NCBI GenBank assembly: GCA_902826215.1
Contig: CADEDY010000010.1
Coordinates: forward strand, 49,035 to 113,034
Direction: 5' to 3'
DNA from: an uncultured Bacteroidota bacterium
GTDB lineage: Bacteria; Bacteroidota; Bacteroidia; Flavobacteriales_F; PHOS-HE28
DNA: 64,000 nucleotides
Shown here: positions 1 through 7,416 of the stretch, in pieces
Layout of the letters: each line of letters starts with the position of its first letter
How positions within the stretch are numbered: the stretch's first letter is position 1
The notes under the pieces: generated by a model
Seen by the model: only the letters and a program-made list of their open reading frames with translations
The model's database searches: none
Told to the model about the DNA's origin: nothing
Program-made: the position numbers and the translations under genes

Positions 1-534
1 GACGGCAATGTCAGCGTTACCTACCAGAGGGATGACGAGGCTAGTGAGGAGGTGATCGTACTTGTTAGGGAAGCACTCATGCTGGCGAACGAAGGGTCTT
101 ATGACGCAGCTACGGACAGGTTGCGCCAAGCGTTGACGATGGACTCGACCAATGTTGTGGTTCTAGCGAACCTTGGGTCGATCGAGAATTTAGGGGGACA
201 CCCGGAAAGGGCCGTTGAATACTTGGAACGCGCATTGTCCGCATCGGACCAGCCCAACCCGGCGATTCTCGTGGGTCTCGGTCTTGCTTATGTTGATTCA
301 GGCGATAATGAGAAAGCGATCCTTGTGCTGAGTGAAGCAATCACGCTAGGTCCAGATGATGTCACGCTAGGTGCTGCGTACTTCAACAGATGCATGGCTT
401 ACTGCAGAACGGGCCAATGCGATCTGGCCCGCGGTGATCGGGATCGCGCGAAGGAGAAGTATCGTAAGGTGAAGGCGGCGAAGGTCGAACTGGAAAGGCT
501 CGACGGAATGATCCTTCGTTGCACAGAGAATTGA
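1..534 (+). CDS. TPR-repeat protein, C-terminal part (cut by window start)
   Basis: The reading frame is open from base 1, so the gene begins outside the window; the GTG at 52 is probably internal. The visible part has the helix pattern of tetratricopeptide repeats, with two or three repeats of about 34 residues (ALMLANEGSYDAATDRLRQA, then NLGSIENLGGHPERAVEYLE and GLGLAYVDSGDNEKAILVLS). TPRs are protein-protein interaction scaffolds; no enzymatic motif is present. The final 25 residues are charged and lysine-rich, with one Cys close to the stop. It is followed by an intergenic gap and a convergent RelA/SpoT-domain gene. The function cannot be told from this fragment. Confidence 0.75.
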   Translation, partial: DGNVSVTYQRDDEASEEVIVLVREALMLANEGSYDAATDRLRQALTMDSTNVVVLANLGSIENLGGHPERAVEYLERALSASDQPNPAILVGLGLAYVDSGDNEKAILVLSEAITLGPDDVTLGAAYFNRCMAYCRTGQCDLARGDRDRAKEKYRKVKAAKVELERLDGMILRCTEN

Positions 535-648
535 TCTTTCCGACGCAGATGACCATGACCGTGGCCTCGATCAAGGTCATTCGATTAGCGAATTGCAGCT
601 TTGCGGTGGTTTCGATCGGTGTCTTCGAACACCCTACTCCCGCATAGG

Positions 649-1554
649 TCAGGGTTCACGATCTTCAGGGGGAAGGTTGCTCTGGGCAATATATCTATCG
701 AGGAGTTCTATGACTTTCTCGACGTATTGATCGCTACTTAGACCAGATGTATCAATATTTCCGCTAATTATCTTGTCGAGAAGGTTGACATTGAGAATGT
801 TGTATTCTCGTTCAATCTTAGAGCTAAGGATCTTGTTCCTCAGATCGTTCAGGTTGTAGATTCCATTGGAGTGCTCATCCATTACACGCCTAAATGTTTC
901 CGAATTGAGATCTAGATTGAGCACATCCTCGAATGATGCTTCTCGAATATCGGCGAAGTGTTTTTCCACTCTGGATTTGATGTTCTGCAATTGGTCGTCG
1001 ATGACTTCAAGAACCGCCGCCATTTTATGGAGATCCCTGTTCAGTGCATTCGGTATGTTCTCCTCTCTTTTGTAGAAAAGTGCGTGAGATGTTTCTGCCC
1101 AAATATGTTCGGAAAGAGTTCTTACTTGAACCTCGATCTTCTTCTCTAAATGTTTACTCCATGTCGGAACCGTACTCCATTCTTTCTTGACTCTCAAGAT
1201 TAGGTGAATTGAGCTATAGCCAAACTTGTCCGGATGCTGTTTATTCTCGCCTGGGTCATTTAGCAAATCAAAAGTGTCTGACAGAAGCCGAACTACTTGG
1301 TCTTTGACTTCTGGAAAGAGTAAGACGATTCTAATGCCAACTAGGTCATTCAGATCTGAAAGTGAGTCTAAGGTTGGATGTCGTCCAGTTTCCAACTTTT
1401 CATGAACTGAATCGATGGACTTCATGCGTCCTGTAGGACTGAAAGCCAATGAAATATTCTGCTCTTGGAGGAGATTGGAAACCTCATTTGAGAAGTTTCT
1501 CAAGAAGGTTTGATAAGTCTCGGAAATTGATGAATATTCTTCGTCGATATCCAT
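649..1554 (-). CDS. Stand-alone RelA/SpoT-domain (p)ppGpp synthetase-like protein
   Basis: A single synthetase domain of the RelA/SpoT nucleotidyltransferase family, which transfers pyrophosphate from ATP to GDP/GTP. The diagnostic motifs are all visible: GRMKSIDSVHEKL (residues 42-54, ATP-side basic residues), DLVGIRI (70-76, catalytic Asp), GYSSIH (112-117) and EVQVRT (141-146, catalytic Glu). There is no N-terminal HD hydrolase and no TGS/ACT region, so this is a small alarmone synthetase rather than a housekeeping Rel. The C-terminal 130 residues look helical. The start is uncertain: the frame stays open to a TTG at 1644, but TTG is rare in this phylum, so the ATG at 1554 is preferred. 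The gene is visibly AT-richer than its neighbours, suggesting transfer. Toxic or phage-defence relatives exist in this family; which type this is cannot be decided here. Confidence 0.85.
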   Translation of the reverse strand: MDIDEEYSSISETYQTFLRNFSNEVSNLLQEQNISLAFSPTGRMKSIDSVHEKLETGRHPTLDSLSDLNDLVGIRIVLLFPEVKDQVVRLLSDTFDLLNDPGENKQHPDKFGYSSIHLILRVKKEWSTVPTWSKHLEKKIEVQVRTLSEHIWAETSHALFYKREENIPNALNRDLHKMAAVLEVIDDQLQNIKSRVEKHFADIREASFEDVLNLDLNSETFRRVMDEHSNGIYNLNDLRNKILSSKIEREYNILNVNLLDKIISGNIDTSGLSSDQYVEKVIELLDRYIAQSNLPPEDREP

Positions 1555-1647
1555 GCTGACTGTGGCGTAGAGCTTAACTGCTAGAGTCGAAGCAAGATAG
1601 CTGGGAATTTGCGAATTGTTGGTGGTATTCGCATGGCGGCGCAAGGT

Positions 1648-1734
1648 CTACCGTTTTCGGAGAGCCTGTAGCTCAGTAGCAAAGCACGTCACGCCTCCAT
1701 TTGCCCACGCCCTCCTGCGGATCTGAAAGTACAC
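1648..1734 (-). other. Short (V)YFQ reading frame, copy 1, upstream of the RelA/SpoT gene
   Basis: A 28-codon frame starting with GTG (VYFQIRRRAWANGG...) and ending with TAG three bases before the upstream TTG of the RelA/SpoT reading frame. Its first bases contain TACTTTCAG, which is repeated in two other places (41860-41976 and 44021-44134). It may be a leader peptide, a promoter-plus-leader element, or a degenerate copy, since the ATG found in the other two copies is AGG here. Confidence 0.3.
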
Positions 1735-1779
1735 CTCGCCAACCTTTCTCGCCGCATACCCCCAACCACCCAAACGCGA

Positions 1780-1807
1780 AAAGCCCCAGCATTGCTGCCG
1801 GGGCTTT
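1780..1807 (-). terminator. Probable rho-independent terminator
   Basis: Perfect 8-bp arms AAAGCCCC (1780-1787) and GGGGCTTT (1800-1807) around a 12-base loop. Read on the minus strand the stem is followed by TTTTCGCGTTT, so it best fits termination of minus-strand transcription from the gene at 2182-2550, although a short T-run exists on the plus strand too. Confidence 0.5.
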
Positions 1808-1948
1808 CCCATGACCTGGAAGGTTCCTTGTTCCCCGCTCGTGGGAAGGCGCGGTGTGCTTACATGGCACGGCCTAGGACCACATCGCTGGGGAGGCCTT
1901 CGGTGATCTTGCCTGGTCAAGTGTTGGGCGCTTGCTTTCAGGTTCCCT

Positions 1949-2158
1949 TTTCCAGAAAACCGGAGCAACTCTTGGCTCATCCTGATCTCTTTTCCCGGAA
2001 TCCGGAACAACTCTTGGCTCATCTTGATCCCATTTCCCGGAATCCGGAACAACTTTTGGCTCATCCTGATCCCTTTTCCCGGAATCCGGAGCAACTCTTG
2101 GCACATCCGGATTCCTTTTCCGGAACACAGGAACCACTTTCGGCACTACCGGGCACGG
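1949..2158. repeat. 42-bp tandem repeat (minisatellite), five units
   Basis: Units start at 1949, 1991, 2033, 2075 and 2117, exactly 42 bp apart, each beginning TTTCC and containing CCGGAACAACTCTTGGCTCA or a close variant. The second to fourth units are nearly identical and the last is clearly diverged. Because 42 is a multiple of three, long reading frames run through the array on both strands, but no frame is convincing as a protein. No spacers vary, so it is not a CRISPR array. Confidence 0.9.
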
Positions 2159-2181
2159 AATGCGCCGCCATCTCCTGTTGT

Positions 2182-2550
2182 TCAGGCAGAGGTAGCCACG
2201 GCCTCCAGCCGTTTCACCAGTTCGGCCTGCGGGTACACGCGCCCGCGGCCGGTATCGAGCAGGTCGTTCACGCGGTAGAATACTTCGCCGCGCCGGAAGC
2301 TCCACCACCGCGCTTTGATGTAGAGATCGAAGCGGGTGAGTTCCACTTTGTCGCCCACGCAGTGCGAGGCGTGGTCGTTCATGGATCCCAGCAATTGCCC
2401 CAACGTAACGTGGATGTCCTGCACCAAGGCCCCGTCGCGGGCCTTGGTATGGATGAGGTATTGCGCCCCTTCCTTATCCACATACCGGTTGACGATGGGC
2501 ACCACCTGCCCACGCCACACCACCAATGCACCCACCTTGATCAGCCACAT
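2182..2550 (-). CDS. Hypothetical protein (122 aa)
   Basis: I do not recognise the family. The 122-residue product from the ATG at 2550 (MWLIKVGALVVWRGQ...) is well mixed in composition, with a hydrophobic start and alternating strands and basic/aromatic segments (FDLYIKARWWSFRRGEVFY), reading like a small folded cytoplasmic domain. The frame remains open further upstream to about 2829, but that extension translates the REP-like repeat and is low-complexity Ala/His/Gln sequence, so it was left out. Just upstream of the start is a 7-bp hairpin, ACGCCTT/AAGGCGT. The gene stands alone between repeat blocks, so context gives no function. Confidence 0.5.
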   Translation of the reverse strand: MWLIKVGALVVWRGQVVPIVNRYVDKEGAQYLIHTKARDGALVQDIHVTLGQLLGSMNDHASHCVGDKVELTRFDLYIKARWWSFRRGEVFYRVNDLLDTGRGRVYPQAELVKRLEAVATSA

Positions 2551-2760
2551 GATCGACGCCTTTTCTGGCAAGGCGTGGGCTATAATGTAATGCGGCGAAA
2601 GGGTGTGTTGTGCGCCTTGTTCGTAACGGTACAGGGCCGCGAAGCGGAGTGGCTTTTTGGCTGCTTGGGCCGCTTGGGCCAGATGGCTTTGGGCAGCGTG
2701 GTGGGCTGCGCGGTTCGCGGGAATGGTGTCTCCTGACTGCTCGGTGGTCGACCTTGGTGA

Positions 2761-2799
2761 GTCACCGGATAGCCCGCTGGGGCGTGCTTCCGGTGTGAC
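2761..2799 (+). repeat. REP-like 39-bp element, copy A
   Basis: Left arm GTCACCGGATAGCCCGC and right arm GCGTGCTTCCGGTGTGAC are imperfectly complementary, so the element can fold into a hairpin. One of five same-orientation copies between 2.7 and 4.8 kb. Confidence 0.85.
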
Positions 2800-2932
2800 G
2801 GGGTTGGGTAGGTGGGTGCTGGGGTGCAAGGTGTTGATGCCCGGCTAGGTCCTTCACGCCGGGCGGAGGGTGGGCGGTGCTAAAGGGACCCGGCGTCTCA
2901 CAGATGTCTGCCACGTTGGTCGGCTTTGGTGA

Positions 2933-2971
2933 GTCACCGGATAGCCCGCTACCGCGTGCTTCCGGTGTGAC
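2933..2971 (+). repeat. REP-like 39-bp element, copy B
   Basis: Same arms as copy A with the central bases changed from GGG to ACC. It ends about 158 bp before the DinB-family start. Confidence 0.85.
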
Positions 2972-3128
2972 GGCATCTGAGGCGGTGGTGCGATGGGTCG
3001 GGTCGGTGGTGTTGTCGCACGAAGGATGCACTTGCGCACTGCGGATCGTCAGCTGCGTTGCCTCGCGTTCGTGGTACCTTACATCCATCTGCATTCATCC
3101 TTTTCCGAACGCCCTTGCTCTTTCGCCC

Positions 3129-3584
3129 ATGGAACCCCGCACCGCCTCGCTCTTCGCCGTTCTTGCCGAAGGCCGCACCCGCTTTACCACGTTGCTGGAT
3201 CGGCTCACCGAAGCCGATCTTCCTAAGAAGCTCGCACCGTCGCCCAACAGCATCGGTTTTCTGGTGCGCCACATCGGCGATGTGGAATTGTTGTTCGCGA
3301 AGAACGTGTTCGGGTTGGCCGGTGTGCAGGTGCACGCGCGCACGGTGGCCACCGGCTACGACAGCGGGGAGTGGACCGACCTGGCCGCGCTGAAGGCATA
3401 CGTGCTGGAGAGCGCGGTTACGTTGCAGCGCGCCATCGAGGCGCAAGCGGCAGCCGATTGGGACACGGTGATCGAGACGAAGGAGTTCGGGCGCAGGACC
3501 AAGGCGGAGGCTTTGGGGCGCATCGTTTCGCACACGGCCTATCATGCGGGGCAGATCGGCTTGGTGCTGAAGTACGGATCGTAA
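3129..3584 (+). CDS. DinB-family four-helix-bundle protein
   Basis: A 151-residue protein with the layout of the DinB/YfiT superfamily: four helices carrying a histidine triad for a metal ion. H48 (FLVRHIGDVE), H135 and H139 (SHTAYHAGQIGL) are the expected ligands. Relatives act as metal-dependent thiol transferases or have unknown roles; the substrate cannot be predicted. The ATG at 3129 (MEPRTASLF) is the natural start because the upstream open frame is only translated repeat. The gene is flanked on both sides by REP-like dimers (2761-2971 and 3680-3888), so it is probably its own transcription unit. Confidence 0.85.
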   Translation: MEPRTASLFAVLAEGRTRFTTLLDRLTEADLPKKLAPSPNSIGFLVRHIGDVELLFAKNVFGLAGVQVHARTVATGYDSGEWTDLAALKAYVLESAVTLQRAIEAQAAADWDTVIETKEFGRRTKAEALGRIVSHTAYHAGQIGLVLKYGS

Positions 3585-3679
3585 GGGGTGCAGGGCCCGT
3601 GCACTGGTCTTCGCCTTCGGTGACCTGCAGTTCCATAGGTTACCAGGTCTCCCTAATGTCGGGTGGTCTGCATTTGTGA

Positions 3680-3718
3680 TTCACCGGAAAGCCCGCTGTT
3701 GCGTGCTTTCGGTGTAGC
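3680..3718 (+). repeat. REP-like 39-bp element, copy C
   Basis: The most diverged copy (TTCACCGGAAAGCCCGC on the left, GCGTGCTTTCGGTGTAGC on the right). It lies about 95 bp after the DinB-family stop. Confidence 0.75.
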
Positions 3719-3849
3719 AGGGTTCGGTCGGTGGGTGCTGGGGTGCAAGATGGTGATGCCCTATTTGGTCCGTCACGCCGGGCAGTGGGTGAGCCGGTGC
3801 GGGAGGGAGAGCGTCTCACAAATGATCGCGGCGTTGTCGGCATTTGTGA

Positions 3850-3888
3850 GTCACTGGATAGCCCGCTGGGGCGTGCTTCCGGCGTGAC
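3850..3888 (+). repeat. REP-like 39-bp element, copy D
   Basis: Left arm GTCACTGGATAGCCCGC, right arm GCGTGCTTCCGGCGTGAC; the compensated pair keeps the hairpin potential. Confidence 0.8.
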
Positions 3889-4030
3889 GTTGTTGGGTAG
3901 GTCGATGCTACGCTTCGAGGTCATGCCTACGTGCTAGGTCTGTCACGCTGGGCGGAGGGCCTGGTGCGGGATTGTGGGCTTCCACCTAATGCTGCGCATC
4001 TCCTTCATTGGAATTCAACGGGCTATCGGC

Positions 4031-4038
4031 CACCTTTG
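4031..4038 (+). promoter_or_regulatory. Possible -7 box, leaderless type
   Basis: CACCTTTG lies four bases before the ATG at 4043 and differs by one base from the Bacteroidota -7 consensus TAnnTTTG. No TTG -33 box was found at the usual distance. Its position matches similar boxes in front of six other genes. Confidence 0.3.
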
Positions 4039-4042
4039 GCGT

Positions 4043-4675
4043 ATGAAGGCCGCTCGGACCGCACCAAGCACTCGGTTCCTACTTGTTCTGGTCTTGACCG
4101 GCGCGTTGGGTGGTCAGCTGCAAGCAAGGTATCTGCAACATCTTCAGAACATCGGCTTGTCGTACGGTGCTGCTTTCCGTTCTCCTGCGTTGGGCTTGGA
4201 CCAGAGCTGGGAGCTGTCCTATGATAGGTTGCTGCGGACGTGTATGGTTCGCAAGCCGTTCTGGGGTGCCGCGATCACCTTGGAACGAAGGGCGAACGAT
4301 CCGGGTATGGCACTTTCAGCGCGCTTTGCGATGAGCCCTTATCGGCGATACGTGTCGAGAAGGGTCCATTTCACCACCTTGATGTCCATGCGTGTCGGTC
4401 GATGGACCGGTGCACCGGGCATTCGTGATTTCATCCGGCCCGAGGTCGGTTTTCAATTGATGGGTATCAACTCGCTGATAACTCCGAAGATCACCGTGCT
4501 GTACGGTCGTGAGGTGAGGGTCGGCGGTGGGTTGGAGGATGGTTTACGTCCACTTCCGAGCGGGGTATGCACAGTGCAAGCAGGTATCAGCCTGAATCTG
4601 GGCACGCTTGCGCACATTAGGCGGTTGAAGTCAGAGCGTGAACAGGGCAAGAGCAGAAGGCCTCGCACTATTTGA
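4043..4675 (+). CDS. Hypothetical exported protein, possibly small outer-membrane barrel
   Basis: From the ATG at 4043 the product has 210 residues with a classical signal peptide: basic start (MKAARTAPSTR), hydrophobic core (FLLVLVLTGALGG) and an AQA-like cleavage region (LQARY). The mature part alternates hydrophobic and polar residues with aromatic belts (GRWTGAPGIRDFIRPEVGFQ), and the last strand-like segment is VQAGISLNLGTLAHI followed by a basic tail. I do not recognise a named family; small Bacteroidota outer-membrane proteins look like this. An upstream start at 3974 would put extra residues before the signal peptide and is unlikely. Confidence 0.6.
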   Translation: MKAARTAPSTRFLLVLVLTGALGGQLQARYLQHLQNIGLSYGAAFRSPALGLDQSWELSYDRLLRTCMVRKPFWGAAITLERRANDPGMALSARFAMSPYRRYVSRRVHFTTLMSMRVGRWTGAPGIRDFIRPEVGFQLMGINSLITPKITVLYGREVRVGGGLEDGLRPLPSGVCTVQAGISLNLGTLAHIRRLKSEREQGKSRRPRTI

Positions 4676-4743
4676 TCTGGCCGCGCTTCCCGATGCAGCT
4701 GTTCAACGTATCACATGTCGCAAGGCTGTTGCGGCATTGGTGG

Positions 4744-4782
4744 GTCACCGGATAGCCCGCTACCGCGTGCTTCGGGTGTGAC
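4744..4782 (+). repeat. REP-like 39-bp element, copy E
   Basis: Same core as copy B with one base lost in the TTCCGG segment; it lies 80 bp before the flippase gene and 69 bp after the exported-protein gene. Confidence 0.8.
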
Positions 4783-4862
4783 GAGCTGGGTGTGCTGCCA
4801 CGGCTTTCCGTTGTGCCGGCAATCCCGAGATACCACTGTGTTGTGCCATCTTCACCGCGCGA

Positions 4863-6335
4863 ATGCAACGCTCCTTCCTCCTGAACTTCGGCTTGCTGCT
4901 GGTGCTGAACTTGCTGGTGAAGCCCTTCTACATCCTGGGGATCGATGCCGGGGTGCAGGATGCGGTGGGCAGCGCCACCTATGGCACCTACGCGGCGTTG
5001 CTGAGCCTGAGCTTTCTGCTGAACATCGTGCTGGATCTGGGGATGACCAACCAGAACACCCGCCACATTGCGCAGCACACGCACTTGATGGGAAAGACCG
5101 TCGCCGGTTCGCTGGGCGTGCGCTTCGTGCTGGTGGTGCTCTATGCGCTGCTTACGGTGGGTGCGGCCTTGGTGCTGGGCTACCGGGGCGAAACGATCGC
5201 GTTGCTGGGGTGGTTGATGGTGAACCAGGCCTTGGTGGCCACGATCCTGTACCTGCGCAGCAACATCGCGGGGGCGCAGCGCTACAAGCAAGACAGCCTC
5301 TTGAGCGTGCTGGACCGGGTGCTGCTCATCGGCATGATGGGCTGGGCGCTGTGGGGCCGGGCCACCGATGCGCCGTTCCGGATCGAGTGGTTCGTGTGGG
5401 CGCAAACGGTCGCGTACGCGATCACGGCGCTGGTGGCCTACGTGCTGGTGCATCGCTTGGCGGGTGGGGTGCGGCCGCGTTGGCAGCCGGCCTTCGCCTG
5501 GGTCACCGTGCGCCAGAGCTTCCCCTATGCGCTGTTGGTGCTGCTGATGACCTTCTACTACCGCACCGATACCGTGATGCTGGAGCGCATGCTGCCCGAT
5601 GGCCCCACCCAAGCGGGCATCTACGCACAGGCCTTCCGCTTTTTCGAGGCCTTCAACATGCTGGGCTTTCTGATGGCGGGCTTGCTGCTGCCCATGTTCA
5701 GCCGGCTGTTGGGGGAGCGGAAGGGGGATGCACAGCCGTCCGGTCTTTCGCCCTTGGTGATCCTCGCGTTGCGCCTGGTGCTCACCGGTACGATCGCGGT
5801 GGCGGTGTTCGGCATCATCCATGCCAAGGACATCATGGATCTGCGGTATTCGGAACACACGGAGCAGTCGGCCCCGGTCTTCGCCTTGCTGATCGGCTGT
5901 TTCGTGGCGGTGTGCACCACCTACGTGTTCGGCACGCTGCTCACCGCCGGAGGTAATTTGAGGCTCTTGAACTGGATGGCCGCCGGTGGCGCGTTGCTCA
6001 ACATCGGCCTCAATTTGGTGTTGATCCCGCGTATGCAGGCCGAGGGCGCCGCATGGGCCAGCTTGGTAACGCAGGTGCTGACGGCGCTGGTGCAGATCGG
6101 CCTGGCCCGGAAGGTATTCGGTGCACGTGTGCCGCTGCAGGTGTGGGTGACCGCCTGCCTGTACTCGCTGGCGTTGGTGGGCGTGGCCGTGCGCTTGGGT
6201 GCTTGGGATCTTGCCCTGCTGCCCCAATTGCTGCTTTTCGGAGCCGCCGCGATCGTGCTGTCTTTCGTCATGGGAATGCTCAGCCGCCGGGTGCTATACG
6301 AAGCGATGGAATTGCGCGTTCCCAGCAAGCCGTAG
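4863..6335 (+). CDS. Wzx-type polysaccharide flippase (MOP superfamily)
   Basis: A 490-residue inner-membrane protein with about 12-14 hydrophobic helices and the start typical of PST/Wzx transporters (MQRSFLLNFGLLLVLNLLVKPFYILGI is followed by YGTYAALLSL, the region where the family senses lipid-linked sugars). It should flip undecaprenyl-linked oligosaccharides from the cytoplasm to the periplasm. It opens a plus-strand cluster with two Wzz-like genes and an O-antigen ligase, which supports the role. The cluster in this window contains no glycosyltransferases, so the sugar is unknown. A REP-like repeat lies just upstream. Confidence 0.85.
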   Translation: MQRSFLLNFGLLLVLNLLVKPFYILGIDAGVQDAVGSATYGTYAALLSLSFLLNIVLDLGMTNQNTRHIAQHTHLMGKTVAGSLGVRFVLVVLYALLTVGAALVLGYRGETIALLGWLMVNQALVATILYLRSNIAGAQRYKQDSLLSVLDRVLLIGMMGWALWGRATDAPFRIEWFVWAQTVAYAITALVAYVLVHRLAGGVRPRWQPAFAWVTVRQSFPYALLVLLMTFYYRTDTVMLERMLPDGPTQAGIYAQAFRFFEAFNMLGFLMAGLLLPMFSRLLGERKGDAQPSGLSPLVILALRLVLTGTIAVAVFGIIHAKDIMDLRYSEHTEQSAPVFALLIGCFVAVCTTYVFGTLLTAGGNLRLLNWMAAGGALLNIGLNLVLIPRMQAEGAAWASLVTQVLTALVQIGLARKVFGARVPLQVWVTACLYSLALVGVAVRLGAWDLALLPQLLLFGAAAIVLSFVMGMLSRRVLYEAMELRVPSKP

Positions 6336-6393
6336 CCCTTCCCCAGTTGAGGCGAAGGTGTACTTTAGGCCCTCTTTTTCCCGGTATACACGC

Positions 6394-7416
6394 ATGCAGA
6401 ACGGTCAACACGGAAAGGACTTCGCCTCGTTCGATCTGGTCCTTTTCCTATGGGGCTATCGAAAGCTCATCATCGGCATCAGCGCGTTGGGCGCCGTGGC
6501 GGGTATCGTCGTTGCCTTCTTGATCACCCCGCTCTACATGAGCGAAGTGGTGATGTTCCCTGCCGTGACCAACTCGGTCTCCAAAGCCTTGCTGAACGAG
6601 CAGAGCACCGGTCGCGACGACATCCTGGGCCTGGGCGACGAGGAGGACAGCGAGCAGCTGTTGCAGATGCTGAACTCCGACAAGATCCGCGACCGCGTCA
6701 CCGCGCGCTTCGACCTGATGAGCGTGTACGACATCGACCCCACAGCGAAGCACCGCATCTCGGACCTGCAGATGGCCTTTGCCGACCACATCACCTTCGA
6801 GCGCACCAAGTTCAGCAGCGTGCGTGTGCAGGTGCTCGACCCCGACCCGGACCGCGCGGCCAACATGGCCAACTACATCGCCGACCAAGTGGACACGGTA
6901 TGGAGCGAGATGGCGCGCGAACGGGCCAGCAAGGGTTTCAACCTGGTGCAGAGCAAGGTGGACGACCTCACCGAAGAGATCCGCGTGATGACCGATAGCA
7001 TGCGCGTGCTGCGCGAACTGGGGGTGCAGGACTACCATACCCAGACCGAGCGCTACAACGAGTACCTCGGTGCCGCGATCCTGAAAGGCGATCAACGGGC
7101 GATCAAGGAATTCGAAGAGCGTTTCAAGGTGCTGGCGAAATACGGTGGACCGTATGTGACCCTGCAGGACCGGCTCTTCAACGAGACCAAACGGATGAGC
7201 GTGCTACGCATGAAGCTGGAACAGGCCCAAGCCGATATGGACAGCGACCTGCCGCACAAGTTCGTGGTGAACCGGGCGCAACCCTCCGACAAGAAATTCT
7301 CCCCTGTGCGCTGGCTCGTCGTTGCCATCAGCACGGTTTCCGCCTTCCTCCTTGCCCTGTTGCTCATCGTGGTGCAGGTGAACGTCCGTAAGATCCGTAC
7401 CAGCCATGGCGAATGA
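6394..7416 (+). CDS. Wzz/chain-length-determinant-like protein, first of a tandem pair
   Basis: 340 residues with the Wzz (PCP) architecture: a transmembrane helix near the N terminus (about 24-46, KLIIGISALGAVAGIVVAFL), a large periplasmic region with coiled-coil helices, and a second helix near the C terminus preceded by FSPVRWLVVAIS. Such proteins set polysaccharide chain length together with the polymerase. There is no C-terminal tyrosine kinase domain. The ATG at 6394 is chosen because the longer frame runs back into the flippase gene. Its last 11 bases overlap the next gene, which encodes a related protein. Confidence 0.85.
   Translation: MQNGQHGKDFASFDLVLFLWGYRKLIIGISALGAVAGIVVAFLITPLYMSEVVMFPAVTNSVSKALLNEQSTGRDDILGLGDEEDSEQLLQMLNSDKIRDRVTARFDLMSVYDIDPTAKHRISDLQMAFADHITFERTKFSSVRVQVLDPDPDRAANMANYIADQVDTVWSEMARERASKGFNLVQSKVDDLTEEIRVMTDSMRVLRELGVQDYHTQTERYNEYLGAAILKGDQRAIKEFEERFKVLAKYGGPYVTLQDRLFNETKRMSVLRMKLEQAQADMDSDLPHKFVVNRAQPSDKKFSPVRWLVVAISTVSAFLLALLLIVVQVNVRKIRTSHGE

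Larger units (their letters stand above)
2551..3128. other. Gene-poor stretch with REP-like repeats A and B
   Basis: No convincing gene. It holds two copies of the 39-bp REP-like core (2761-2799 and 2933-2971) and a GC-rich spacer between them. The core-spacer-core unit of about 210 bp is repeated in diverged form at 3680-3888. Confidence 0.7.
3585..4042. other. Gene-poor stretch with REP-like repeats C and D
   Basis: No convincing gene. It carries two diverged REP-like cores (3680-3718 and 3850-3888) with the same kind of GC-rich spacer as the first dimer, plus another spacer-like half after copy D (about 3895-3970). Confidence 0.65.

Noticed and set aside
1656-1700. tRNA-like GCTCAGTAGCAAAGCACG on the plus strand
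   Set aside because: Only the D-arm-like string is present; no anticodon or T-arm follows, so it is not a tRNA gene.
1949-2158. Possible CRISPR array
   Set aside because: The 42-bp units are contiguous without variable spacers and no cas genes are in the window.
1792-2736. A 314-residue plus-strand frame through the 42-bp array
   Set aside because: It consists of translated tandem repeat plus the antisense of the 122-residue gene; the length comes only from the array being a multiple of three.
2829-3128. N-terminal extension of the DinB-family protein from an open frame at 2877
   Set aside because: The extension translates REP-like repeat sequence and lacks any relation to the DinB family start.
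4668-6227. A 519-residue reading frame on the minus strand opposite the flippase
   Set aside because: Its translation is Gln/His-rich low complexity, typical of the antisense of a GC-rich membrane-protein gene, while the plus strand carries clear flippase helices.
6345-6368. Promoter TTG-N11-TACTTTAG upstream of the first Wzz-like gene
   Set aside because: The spacing of 11 bp is too short for the known range and the gene follows the flippase closely; it may simply be read through.
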